Shown here: positions 1-7,005 of the stretch, piece by piece | Layout: each line of letters starts with the position of its first letter | Position numbering within the stretch: position 1 is the stretch's first letter | From: an uncultured Clostridia bacterium | Lineage (GTDB): Bacteria; Bacillota; Clostridia; Lachnospirales; Anaerotignaceae | Direction: 5' to 3' | NCBI GenBank assembly: GCA_910583755.1 | Contig: CAJTZO010000051.1 | Span: 1 to 11,788, forward strand | DNA: 11,788 nucleotides | Position numbers and translations under genes: made by a program | Notes under the pieces: generated by a model | Told to the model about the DNA's origin: nothing | What the model saw: the letters and a program-made list of their open reading frames with translations, nothing else | Database searches by the model: none

Positions 1-1044
1 AGGGTTAGCGGAGATTTTAATAACAAAATATAACAGCTCCTGTTTCCCTTAAAAACCATCAAATCACAATCGGAAATTACATTAGAATGCGTATCATACA
101 GTATTAAGAGTTTGCACATGGAAAGTGCGTCAATTTTTTCTATGTGTGCAAAGTCTTGGTGGAGCCAATCATATAATGATTTGTTAGAGAAGTGCTTTGC
201 TAATGCGGAAAGTTTGTCATCAAATCGTTTATCCCAATTTTTATCAGAAAGCAGATGCTGCTTCGTTAGAAGAATTCGTTTATCAATATGTAAATTATGT
301 AACATATGATAGAATTGGTAATAACGTTCATTCGTTGATTTAAGTAATAATATTTCGTTTAGAGTGTACATTCTATCCTCTTCCAGTAATTCTATATGGA
401 TACTATTCTTGCTTACTTGTAATATCTTTGTAAGACTTTTTTCATCTAATGTATCAATATTGAAATGTTTTTGATAAAACTCTTTTGTAAAAAGAATAGA
501 ACTTTTTTTTATACTCTCAATAGAAATATTTTTGTTATTTAATAATAAAGATAGAAATCTATGTTTATTATGAGAGAGTGCATATACAATCAAATCAGTG
601 CAGTCTTTACTCAGATTATCCAATGTTACAATGATTTCATAGTACATCTTTTTATAGAGAAATGACAAAAACGTTATTTGATTTTTTAATATTCTTTTGA
701 AATCAAGTAAAGCAGTTTTCGATGCTTTTGTACAGAATGTCTTTAGAATATCGAATGCAAACTGAGAATCTTTCCAATACTTTAAAAAGTCTGGAAATAG
801 ATAGTCATCAGGAAACTAAAGTTTGCAATCGTTCTATATACTTGAAATCATCAAAAATCAATTTCTGCACATTAGAATATTGCAATGCAGAGATTAGTTT
901 ATCATGTAAGCCTTCTGTGAGTAAAGTGTTGAGTTCCGCCACTTTATATGGTTCAATAGATTGGATAACTTCTTTGTTTAATTTATATTTATCTGCAATC
1001 GCTGCATAATTCATGTAATCAAATATCTGTTCCATGTTCTTCAT
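1..1044 (-). pseudogene. Frameshifted, partial gene of unknown family (gene B)
   Basis: A start codon at 1044 follows a good ribosome binding site (GGAAGGAG) and opens a 78-residue frame (MKNMEQIFDYMNY...) that stops at TGA 808-810. The +1 frame is open from 815 to base 1 without a stop (about 271 codons) and reads as a plausible protein (YLFPDFLKYW..., ending ...LLLKSPLT), so one base shift joins the parts into a product of at least 345 residues whose C-terminus lies beyond the left edge. The joined sequence is rich in Lys, Leu, Ile and Tyr and looks mostly helical; I see no signal peptide, transmembrane segment or known motif, and I do not recognise the family. The shift sits at TCC TGA T. 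Because the neighbouring gene is also broken, decay is more likely than programmed frameshifting, but a sequencing error cannot be excluded. Confidence 0.6.
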
Positions 1045-1662
1045 TGTATCACTCCTTCCAATTTTAATTGTTCGTTGATAGTGTTCATAGATTACATAAA
1101 CTCCTCAAATGTAATGAATTCTTTTTGATACAATTTTTGTCTGATAGTAAGTATTGTTGGCAAACTTTCTTGCAAATAATCTTGTTGCTCAGATTGAATT
1201 AGATTGTAGAGTAATATTGTGTAAAACTGCATCAAGTAAATTATCGCTGCCATCATACTTTTTTACTAAAGAGCGATGCTTCCAAAACAAGTCGGAGAGT
1301 AATTTCTGTTCATTCTTAGATAAAGGAATGCTGTTTTCCAAAGCACTTTTGCAATATTCTACTACATTTTTTACATAGGATAATCTTTTTAAATCTAAAG
1401 AATTCTCGTTAGAGAACAAAGTTGGTAAGATACAATTCAGGTATTTTATCTGCTTGTTACTGTAACCTTCTTTTACCAACCTTTGATATGCTGATGATTT
1501 AGGTAGCACTCTTTTCTCTTTTAGGCTTGTTAGATGTTGAAAGAGATTTCCTTGCGGATATTTTTTGTAAAGACCGGAAGTTTGATAAATGTTGATTGCA
1601 AAAGCATAAGTATAGATATTATTTTCCAAGTTTAATATGTCTGTTAATATCCTCAAAAACAA
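1041..1662 (-). pseudogene. Broken gene of unknown family upstream of gene B (gene A)
   Basis: A 157-codon frame runs from a TTG at 1662 to TGA at 1189. The +1 frame then continues (FYTILLYNLIQSEQQDYLQ...) from about 1225 to TAA 1092-1094, so a base was probably lost, perhaps in the short A-run at 1223-1226. Beyond that TAA the same frame goes on for 16 more codons, with MNTINEQLKLEGVIQ after the stop, and ends at TGA 1041-1043. That stop overlaps the ATG of gene B as ATGA, and gene B's ribosome binding site lies inside this tail. The arrangement suggests that the original stop was the overlapping one and that the TAA is a later nonsense mutation. No ATG with a ribosome binding site marks the 5' end; an in-frame stop lies at 1669-1671. 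The product looks helical and basic. I do not recognise it. Confidence 0.5.
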
Positions 1663-1714
1663 TACATTTTAATAAAACTGCTTATTTTTCCAAGCTACTA
1701 CATTTTTCTCCCAT

Positions 1715-1754
1715 TAAAAAGTGATTGATTAGAAATAAAAATATACACTTTTTA
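1715..1754. repeat. 9-bp inverted repeat upstream of the integrase remnant
   Basis: TAAAAAGTG at 1715-1723 is repeated inverted as CACTTTTTA at 1746-1754 with 22 bases between. It lies in the 157-base spacer between the 5' end of gene A and the integrase fossil, about 65 bases before the integrase start. It could be part of an old recombinase or promoter control site, or chance in AT-rich DNA. I see no matching copy elsewhere in the window. Confidence 0.3.
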
Positions 1755-1819
1755 TTGCATAAAATAAATTCCTATGTCTAATATCTAATGAACATTATTT
1801 TTAATGAAGGAGGAATTTT

Positions 1820-2335
1820 ATGCCAGTAAATAAAATGAACTATATAGAATGTGGTGTCAAATTTAAATAGAAAAGCAATGGTTATTACATAGCAGTCATT
1901 TATGTACCCTATAAAGAGGATTTGAAAAAGCCTAAAAAAAGTATGAATTAAGTGCCAATAGTACCGCAAATATGAGAAAAAAGATAAGAGATTTTGTAGA
2001 ACTCTCTACTTAGTCCTTTAAAACAGTTATTTGCTTATGCCTATGAAAACAAACATATTCCTTCTAATACTACTTTATTCCTTCATGGTCTTAACATCCA
2101 TCATTATGGAGTGCCAACAAAACAATTTCTTGCATTAAGTAGAGAGGTGCAAGCACAATTTGAAGAAGCTTGTAAAGCTACGTTTTCTAATGGAAATTTG
2201 AGATGTAGATTAGGATATGCATATATTTTAATTTTGAACACAGGTTTACTTGCTTTGCAATGGGATGATATTGATTTCTCTAAAAAACAGTTAATTCTAA
2301 CGAGGTTTTACATGAATATATGTCAAAAGCAATAA
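1820..2335 (+). pseudogene. Tyrosine recombinase (phage/ICE-type integrase) fossil
   Basis: The ATG at 1820 follows an ideal ribosome binding site (AAGGAGG, 6-base spacer), so this was once a normally translated gene. The start reads MPVNKMNYIECGVKFK, then TAG at 1868. After it comes a stretch like the arm-binding N-terminus of integrases (NGYYIAVIYVPYKED). The frame shifts near an A-run at 1934-1940 and reads YELSANSTANMRKKIRDFVEL, then returns to the first frame near 2000. The core-binding region is followed by the start of the catalytic domain. There, NTGL is joined directly to LALQWDDIDF; related integrases have NTGLRIGELLALQW, so an in-frame loss of about five residues removed the first catalytic arginine. 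The HxxR and Tyr boxes are absent because the frame ends at 2335. The enzyme is certainly dead and marks a former integrated element. Confidence 0.85.
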
Positions 2336-2374
2336 TATACAATACTCAATTTTACACTTCAAAACCTACAATAA

Positions 2375-2419
2375 AATAAGGCAATACTCTCAAATATTTC
2401 TTTAGAGTGTTGCCTTATT
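2375..2419 (-). terminator. Hairpin terminator of the PTS operon (possibly bidirectional)
   Basis: AATAAGGCAATACTCT at 2375-2390 pairs with AGAGTGTTGCCTTATT at 2404-2419: a 16-bp stem with one G-U wobble and a 13-base loop. It begins only two bases past the gutM stop. Read on the minus strand the stem is followed by a T-rich stretch (TTATTTTATTG), as in intrinsic terminators. The integrase fossil converges on it from the other side. Confidence 0.8.
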
Positions 2420-2421
2420 AT

Positions 2422-2859
2422 TCATTGTTCTTCTACTTCTTTTTGCTCTTTATTCTCCTCTAATCTTAAATTCAAAGCTTCCAAAGCATTGATATAGCCT
2501 CTATATTTTTTATTTTGTTTTTTGTCAAATGCCCTTGTAATTTGAAGAAAATCATAGATAGAAGTTCCTACTAGTTGCTTATCTAAAAATTTGTTGGTTG
2601 GCTTAAACTTGGCAAAAAAACTGAATCCTTCCATAATTTCTGCTCCTGTAATAATACCATTGTTGTCACAAGCGATTAAAATGAGATAGCCAGAAAGTAA
2701 TTTTCCTCTTTTTTGACCAATGCCGACATTACCAAGTTTATGCACTCTTTTTACAGATTTTTTATAATCTTTTATTTGAAAATATCCACCAACTGCCTGC
2801 ATTACAAATAAACAAAATACAATCAGTAACAATGTAGAAATACCACTTAACTGTCCCAC
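2422..2859 (-). CDS. gutM: GutM-family transcriptional activator of the PTS operon
   Basis: This 145-residue protein matches the GutM (glucitol operon activator) family. It has a hydrophobic N-terminal segment (about residues 7-26, STLLLIVFCLFVMQAVGGYF), then the family features QIKDYKK, GNVGIGQKRGKLLSGYLILIA (in part), and a later FFAKFKP segment. The C-terminus is charged (EENKEQKEVEEQ). The start is GTG at 2859, chosen because AGGAGG lies six bases upstream and no better start exists. GutM proteins act with a sugar-PTS regulator to activate glucitol-type operons, and the N-terminal segment suggests a membrane anchor. It is the last gene of the operon, far from the PTS genes, directly behind the rpiB scar and ahead of the terminator. 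The regulator it works with here is probably the SorC-type protein upstream of srlA; that is an inference. Confidence 0.85.
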   Translation of the reverse strand: MGQLSGISTLLLIVFCLFVMQAVGGYFQIKDYKKSVKRVHKLGNVGIGQKRGKLLSGYLILIACDNNGIITGAEIMEGFSFFAKFKPTNKFLDKQLVGTSIYDFLQITRAFDKKQNKKYRGYINALEALNLRLEENKEQKEVEEQ

Positions 2860-2874
2860 TTTAACCCTCCTATA

Positions 2875-3026
2875 TTATTCTATTGTATCAATTCTCTGCT
2901 GATGTCTACCAATTACAGCTTTCTGTACTTTGTGTTTCATAGTCAACAACATGATATCCTTAAATACTTTTTGATTTCATTTTTCATTTGCACTCCAGAA
3001 TGGTCATTACGAATGCCTATTTTCAT
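2875..3026 (-). pseudogene. rpiB: Ribose-5-phosphate isomerase B remnant (N- and C-terminal ends only)
   Basis: Starting 12 bases after the transketolase C stop, the minus strand reads MKIGIRNDHSGVQMKNEIKKYL, the typical RpiB N-terminus with its NDH(A/S)G motif. A frame change follows, then YHVVDYETQSTESC, matching the RpiB segment usually read as GYxVVDYGTxSTES. The sequence then jumps at about 2911-2917 to GRHQQRIDTIE and a TAA, which matches the RpiB C-terminus (GRHxxRIDxI). Roughly 90 codons are missing, including the catalytic cysteine and GTG loop, so no active enzyme can be made. Intact RpiB is about 140-150 residues and interconverts ribulose-5-phosphate and ribose-5-phosphate; relatives act on tetrulose phosphates. 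The remnant shows that the ancestral operon carried its own aldose-ketose isomerase. The chromosome presumably supplies another copy, or the step became dispensable. Confidence 0.85.
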
Positions 3027-3038
3027 GATAACACATCT

Positions 3039-3980
3039 TCATTTTAAAAACTCTTTGACTTTATGACAAATGCTTTCACTATCCAAACCATATTTTTTTA
3101 TCAATTCTTTTGCTGTTCCAGATTCTCCAAATACATCATGAATACCAATTTTTAATACTTTTGCTGGTGCTTTTTCGGCAACAACATCACAAACAGCACT
3201 ACCCAAACCACCTATGACAGAATGTTCTTCCACTGTAACAATTTTCCCCATTTTTTGTGCTACATTAATGATGGTTTGTTCATCTAAAGGTTTGATTGTA
3301 TGCATATTGATAACTTCTGCGAAAATGCCATCTTTTTCAAGTAATTTTGCTGCTTCCAAACTTTCGTTTACTGTCAAACCACTTGCAATGATTGCAACAT
3401 CTTTTCCTTGTTTCAATGTAATGGCTTTTCCTATTTCAAATTTATAATCAGCATTATCATTGATAACTGGTACAGCAAGCCTACCAAATCTCAAATAAAC
3501 AGGTCCTTTATATGCATAAGCTGCTTTTACTGCTGCCTTTGCTTCTATATCATCAGACGGATTTAATATTACCATACCCGGAATCGTTCTCATAAGCGCA
3601 ATATCTTCATTACATTGATGTGTTGCACCATCTTCTCCCACAGAAATACCTGCATGTGTTGCACCAATTTTTACATTTAATTGAGAATAGCCTATAGAAT
3701 TTCTAATTTGTTCAAATGCTCTACCTGCCGCAAACATAGCAAAACTACTTGCAAATGCTGTAATACCTGTCGTTGCAATACCTGCTGCAACGCCCATCAT
3801 ATTGCATTCTGCAATACCGCAATCAATATGTCTTTCTGGAAAAGCCTTTTGAAATACACCTGTTTTGGTTGCTGCTGCTAAATCTGCATCAAGTACAACA
3901 ACATCTTCATGCGCTTTTCCTAACTCTACCAAAGCGTTACCATAACTTTCACGAGTTGCAATTTTTTTTATTTCTGACAT
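3039..3980 (-). CDS. tktC: Transketolase, C-terminal subunit (pyrimidine-binding and C domains)
   Basis: This 313-residue protein is the second half of a split transketolase. The catalytic glutamate that activates thiamine diphosphate lies in DCGIAECNM (E58). The pyrimidine-binding domain continues through SSFAMFAAGRAFEQIRNSIG (positions 79-98) and GATHAGISVGEDGATHQ. The C-terminal domain has the usual EEHSVIGGLGSAV and HDVFGESGTAKEL motifs. It pairs with the N subunit to form the active thiamine-diphosphate enzyme, which moves two-carbon units between ketose and aldose phosphates in the cytoplasm. The start at 3980 overlaps the N subunit by 13 bases, with a weak GGTAGGTG ribosome binding site inside the upstream gene, so translation is probably coupled to give equal amounts. 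It looks full length and intact. Confidence 0.93.
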   Translation of the reverse strand: MSEIKKIATRESYGNALVELGKAHEDVVVLDADLAAATKTGVFQKAFPERHIDCGIAECNMMGVAAGIATTGITAFASSFAMFAAGRAFEQIRNSIGYSQLNVKIGATHAGISVGEDGATHQCNEDIALMRTIPGMVILNPSDDIEAKAAVKAAYAYKGPVYLRFGRLAVPVINDNADYKFEIGKAITLKQGKDVAIIASGLTVNESLEAAKLLEKDGIFAEVINMHTIKPLDEQTIINVAQKMGKIVTVEEHSVIGGLGSAVCDVVAEKAPAKVLKIGIHDVFGESGTAKELIKKYGLDSESICHKVKEFLK

Positions 3981-4804
3981 AATGCAGCACCTACCTTTTT
4001 TAAATCTTCCATAGCAATTTTATATTGTTCTTCATTTGGTGCAGTACCATGCCATGATGCTTGATTTTCCATAAAAGAAACCCCTTTTCCTTTGACTGTT
4101 TTTGCAATAATAGCAGTTGGTTTTCCTTTTGTTTGTTTTGCTTCTGCAAATGCTTTTGCAATTTCATCAAAATTATGACCATCTATATTGATAACATGAA
4201 AATGGAATGCTTTAAATTTTTCATCAATGGGGTAAGGAGAGTTGACTTTATCAATTTCACCATCAATTTGTAAATTATTATTGTCCACAATCACTACTAA
4301 ATTGTCTAATTTTCTATGTCCAGCCAACATAGCCGCTTCCCAAACTTGTCCTTCTTGTATTTCTCCATCCCCCAAAAGGGTATACACTCTGTAATCCTTG
4401 TTATAAATTTTTGCAGAGATTGCCATACCTACTGCTGCGGAAATTCCTTGTCCAAGGGAACCACTTGACATATCTACTCCAGTGGTGTGCTGCATGCAAG
4501 GGTGCCCTTGTAAATGGGAGCCCACTTTTCGCAACGTTTTCAGTTCTTCTACTGAAAAAAATCCTCTATGTGCTAACGCAGAGTAGTATCCCGGTGCAGT
4601 ATGTCCCTTTGATAATACAAATCTATCTCTATCCTCTTTTTGTGGATATTTTGTGTCAATGTTCATTTCTTCAAAATATAAATACGTATAAATATCCGCT
4701 GCGGATAAGGAACCACCAGGATGTCCTGATTTTGCATGATATACTGCTGTTACAATACCCTTGCGTATCTCATTTGCTATTCTTTGTAAGTTTAGTTTAT
4801 CCAT
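3968..4804 (-). CDS. tktN: Transketolase, N-terminal subunit (thiamine diphosphate-binding)
   Basis: This 278-residue protein is the N-terminal half of a split transketolase, normal in length. It carries KSGHPGGSLSAADI (residues 25-38), SKGHTAPGYYSAL, GSLGQGISAAVGMA and the thiamine-diphosphate/metal motif that starts with GDG at 145-147 and ends with NNN at 175-177. With the C subunit it would transfer glycolaldehyde units, for example from xylulose-5-phosphate to ribose-5-phosphate or erythrose-4-phosphate. The start at 4804 lies nine bases past the transaldolase stop, and that TAG stop is part of the AGGAGG ribosome binding site, so the two genes are tightly coupled. Placing transketolase and transaldolase side by side in a PTS operon indicates that the imported sugar alcohol enters the pentose phosphate pathway. 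Confidence 0.93.
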   Translation of the reverse strand: MDKLNLQRIANEIRKGIVTAVYHAKSGHPGGSLSAADIYTYLYFEEMNIDTKYPQKEDRDRFVLSKGHTAPGYYSALAHRGFFSVEELKTLRKVGSHLQGHPCMQHTTGVDMSSGSLGQGISAAVGMAISAKIYNKDYRVYTLLGDGEIQEGQVWEAAMLAGHRKLDNLVVIVDNNNLQIDGEIDKVNSPYPIDEKFKAFHFHVINIDGHNFDEIAKAFAEAKQTKGKPTAIIAKTVKGKGVSFMENQASWHGTAPNEEQYKIAMEDLKKVGAALCQK

Positions 4805-4813
4805 ATTTTCCTC

Positions 4814-5467
4814 CTATTCTCCAAATACAGCAATATAATCTTTTTTAAATTTTTCAATACCTACATCTGTTAATGGATGTTTTATCATAGTATCTAATAC
4901 AGAAAATGGTACTGTTGCAATGTCTGCACCTGCCAAAGCACAATCTGTAACATGAATAGGATTTCTTACACTCGCTGCAATAATTTGTGTATTTACTTTT
5001 GCTACTTTAAATATTTCAGAAATTTCAGAAATCAAGTCAACACCTCTTACAGAAATATCATCTAATCTGCCCAAAAATGGAGAAACATAGGTTGCACCTG
5101 CTCTTGCTGCTAAAAGAGCTTGATTTGCTGTAAAAATTAATGTCATATTTGTTTTAATTCCTTCAGATGTAAGTTGTTTACAAGCTTTTAGTCCTTCTCC
5201 TGTCATAGGAATTTTTACAACCATATTGTTATGAATTTTAGCAATTTCTCTGCCTTCTTTTATCATTGTTTCTGCATCTTCTGTCGTTGCTTTCACTTCT
5301 CCACTGATAGGTCCATCTACAATAGAAGCAATTTCTGCAATCACTTCTTCAAATACTCTGCCTTCTTTTGCAATTAAAGAAGGGTTTGTTGTCACACCAC
5401 ATATCATTCCCATATCATACGCCTTTTTAATATCTTCCACTTTTGCTGTATCTATAAAAAATTTCAT
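4814..5467 (-). CDS. tal: Transaldolase of the small TalC/FSA-like type
   Basis: At 217 residues this belongs to the small TalC/fructose-6-phosphate aldolase subfamily of transaldolases. It opens with FFIDTAKVEDIKKA, has GVTTNPSLIAKEG (24-36), and the Schiff-base lysine is K85 in VVKIPMTGEG, the same position as K85 of E. coli FSA. Two active-site positions separate the enzymes. E. coli FSA has Gln59 and Tyr131; here the aligned residues are Glu57 (SGEVKATTED) and Phe131 (VSPFLGRLDD), as in true transaldolases. I therefore favour transaldolase, which moves dihydroxyacetone units between sedoheptulose-7-phosphate and glyceraldehyde-3-phosphate, over FSA. The start at 5467 has AGGAGG nine bases upstream. 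The gene lies 121 bases after the dehydrogenase, behind a strong hairpin, and is coupled to tktN downstream. Confidence 0.9.
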   Translation of the reverse strand: MKFFIDTAKVEDIKKAYDMGMICGVTTNPSLIAKEGRVFEEVIAEIASIVDGPISGEVKATTEDAETMIKEGREIAKIHNNMVVKIPMTGEGLKACKQLTSEGIKTNMTLIFTANQALLAARAGATYVSPFLGRLDDISVRGVDLISEISEIFKVAKVNTQIIAASVRNPIHVTDCALAGADIATVPFSVLDTMIKHPLTDVGIEKFKKDYIAVFGE

Positions 5468-5499
5468 ATGAATTTTCCTCCTAAAAATATAATTTTACA

Positions 5500-5535
5500 A
5501 ATATGGGATACAAAAATTAATCTGTATCCCATATT
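5500..5535. repeat. 13-bp perfect hairpin between dehydrogenase and transaldolase genes
   Basis: AATATGGGATACA at 5500-5512 pairs perfectly with TGTATCCCATATT at 5523-5535 across a 10-base loop. It is in the middle of the only long spacer in the distal part of the operon, 33 bases before the tal start. Read on the minus strand, the stem is followed by TGTAAAATTATATTTTT, a broken T-stretch, so it might act as a weak terminator. It could also be a processing or stabilising hairpin that sets different levels for the genes on each side, or a protein operator. The sequence does not decide between these. Confidence 0.6.
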
Positions 5536-5588
5536 GTGTATTTTACTTTTGACCACTATTTATAGAGAGAATACTCTGCTATACTGAT

Positions 5589-6908
5589 TTATAAAATATT
5601 TCTGCCATACATAGCATCTTGTTCTTTTCTCAATTTATAAATTAAAGTTTCTCTATCAAGGTCAATCATATCATATGTAATTAATTCGCCTTTTTTCACA
5701 TCTTTTTTCATAACAGCTTTATTTGTTACTAAACCAAATGGCACATATCCTTTTGCATTAGATTCTTCTGCTGTAGCAATGGAACCATGTGTTGTAAATC
5801 CGCCGATACCATCAATGGTTTGCCCAGCTTTCAAATCAATTTTTGCTCTTGTAATACATTCAGATACTAAACCATCTTTTGCAACACAAGTTACTTCACC
5901 ATCAATGACTGCTTTTGCAACTGTCAAAGGTGTTTCCAAGTTACAAAGGTGATATGGTCTGTATAATGTCCAAAGTGGTCCAGGACCCATACTATGGTAA
6001 GATAATTGATAAGCAATTTCTTCATTTGGTGTGGAGCAAGTTACAAATACACCAGGTGCAATACCATTTACATATTCCACAACACCATGTTTATCTAAGA
6101 TACCACCATCTTTTTTGAGTTTAAATATTTCATTTAATTGTTTTACACCTTCTGTACCGTGTGCTGTTTCTGGACCATGTCCACCAATAACATCTGGAAT
6201 CAAACCTGTATAATTAGACATAGCTGTCATTTCTACCATTGTTTTCGTACCATCTTTGAATGCACAAAGCATTTTAGGACTCATTTTTCTACGTGTTGCT
6301 TCTTCTAATACAGTATCTGGATTACAAGCATAATCAAGTTTGTTATTTTTGCCTTTTCCCATAACTTCAACATGTAACCCCATAGCTGTAGCAAAGCAAT
6401 ATAATTCCATAACAGCACCTGGCTCATCTCCAGCAGAACCAGTATAAATGACACCTTCTTTTTCTGCCAACTTTCTCAAATATGGTCCAATTACAACATC
6501 TGTTTCTACATTTAACATAACAACATGTTTTTTGTTTTTTAATGCATCTGTTGCTACTTTTGCACCAACATCAGGTACACCTGTTGCGTCAATCGCACAT
6601 TCCACAAGGTTTGCTTGAGAAATAAAGTCTGCATTGTCACAAGCAACATATTTTCCAGCTTCCATAGCCGCGTTTACTTCAGCTAATGTTTTTGCTTGAA
6701 CAATTTGCTCATCAGCAACACCAGCATATTTAAAAGCATGTACTGCATTTTCAATTTTAATATCAGAAACAATAGCAGGCGTAATCCCTTTCATCAAAAC
6801 CATTTGCGTTACCATGCCACGCCCCATTTGTCCAGCACCAACAACACCAACTTTGATAATTTTTCCTTGTTCTTCTCTTTTGATTAATTTTTGATTCATG
6901 TTTAACAT
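5589..6908 (-). CDS. NAD(P)-dependent oxidoreductase with C-terminal SAF domain (homoserine dehydrogenase-like, COG4091 type)
   Basis: This 439-residue protein has an N-terminal Rossmann fold with KVGVVGAGQMGRGM; the glycine-rich loop is at about residues 24-29. A homoserine-dehydrogenase-like middle region follows (ACNPDTVLEEATRRKMSP, GGHGPETAHGTEGVKQL, YHSMGPGPLWTLYRPYHLCN). The end is a SAF domain (about 375-425; NKAVMKKDVKKGELITYDMI). The order and length match the group annotated as predicted homoserine dehydrogenases with a C-terminal SAF domain. The start at 6908 has GAGGAGG eight bases upstream. It is the only oxidoreductase in the operon, placed between the PTS IIA gene and transaldolase. 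I infer that it oxidises the PTS-made polyol phosphate to a ketose phosphate in the cytoplasm. No amino-acid biosynthesis gene is near, so homoserine is an unlikely substrate. The exact substrate is unknown. Confidence 0.85.
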   Translation of the reverse strand: MLNMNQKLIKREEQGKIIKVGVVGAGQMGRGMVTQMVLMKGITPAIVSDIKIENAVHAFKYAGVADEQIVQAKTLAEVNAAMEAGKYVACDNADFISQANLVECAIDATGVPDVGAKVATDALKNKKHVVMLNVETDVVIGPYLRKLAEKEGVIYTGSAGDEPGAVMELYCFATAMGLHVEVMGKGKNNKLDYACNPDTVLEEATRRKMSPKMLCAFKDGTKTMVEMTAMSNYTGLIPDVIGGHGPETAHGTEGVKQLNEIFKLKKDGGILDKHGVVEYVNGIAPGVFVTCSTPNEEIAYQLSYHSMGPGPLWTLYRPYHLCNLETPLTVAKAVIDGEVTCVAKDGLVSECITRAKIDLKAGQTIDGIGGFTTHGSIATAEESNAKGYVPFGLVTNKAVMKKDVKKGELITYDMIDLDRETLIYKLRKEQDAMYGRNIL

Positions 6909-7005
6909 TATAATAGCCTCCTCTTAAATGATATGATACTCTATATTTACAGTGAGGGCTGTTTGCTCTACGCTGTTTTTACCATTTTTATATGAATAAA
7001 CTTTT

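Noticed and set aside
722..1009. 95-codon plus-strand open frame
   Set aside because: It is antisense to gene B, whose minus-strand frame has a proper ribosome binding site and a coherent continuation.
1778..1969. 63-codon minus-strand open frame
   Set aside because: It overlaps the integrase fossil on the opposite strand and has no ribosome binding site or recognisable motif.
4411..4848. 145-codon plus-strand open frame
   Set aside because: It is antisense to tktN and the end of tal; it is a shadow of strongly biased coding sequence.
4814..5467. Naming the gene as fructose-6-phosphate aldolase (fsa)
   Set aside because: The diagnostic Gln and Tyr of FSA are replaced by Glu57 and Phe131, which fits transaldolase.
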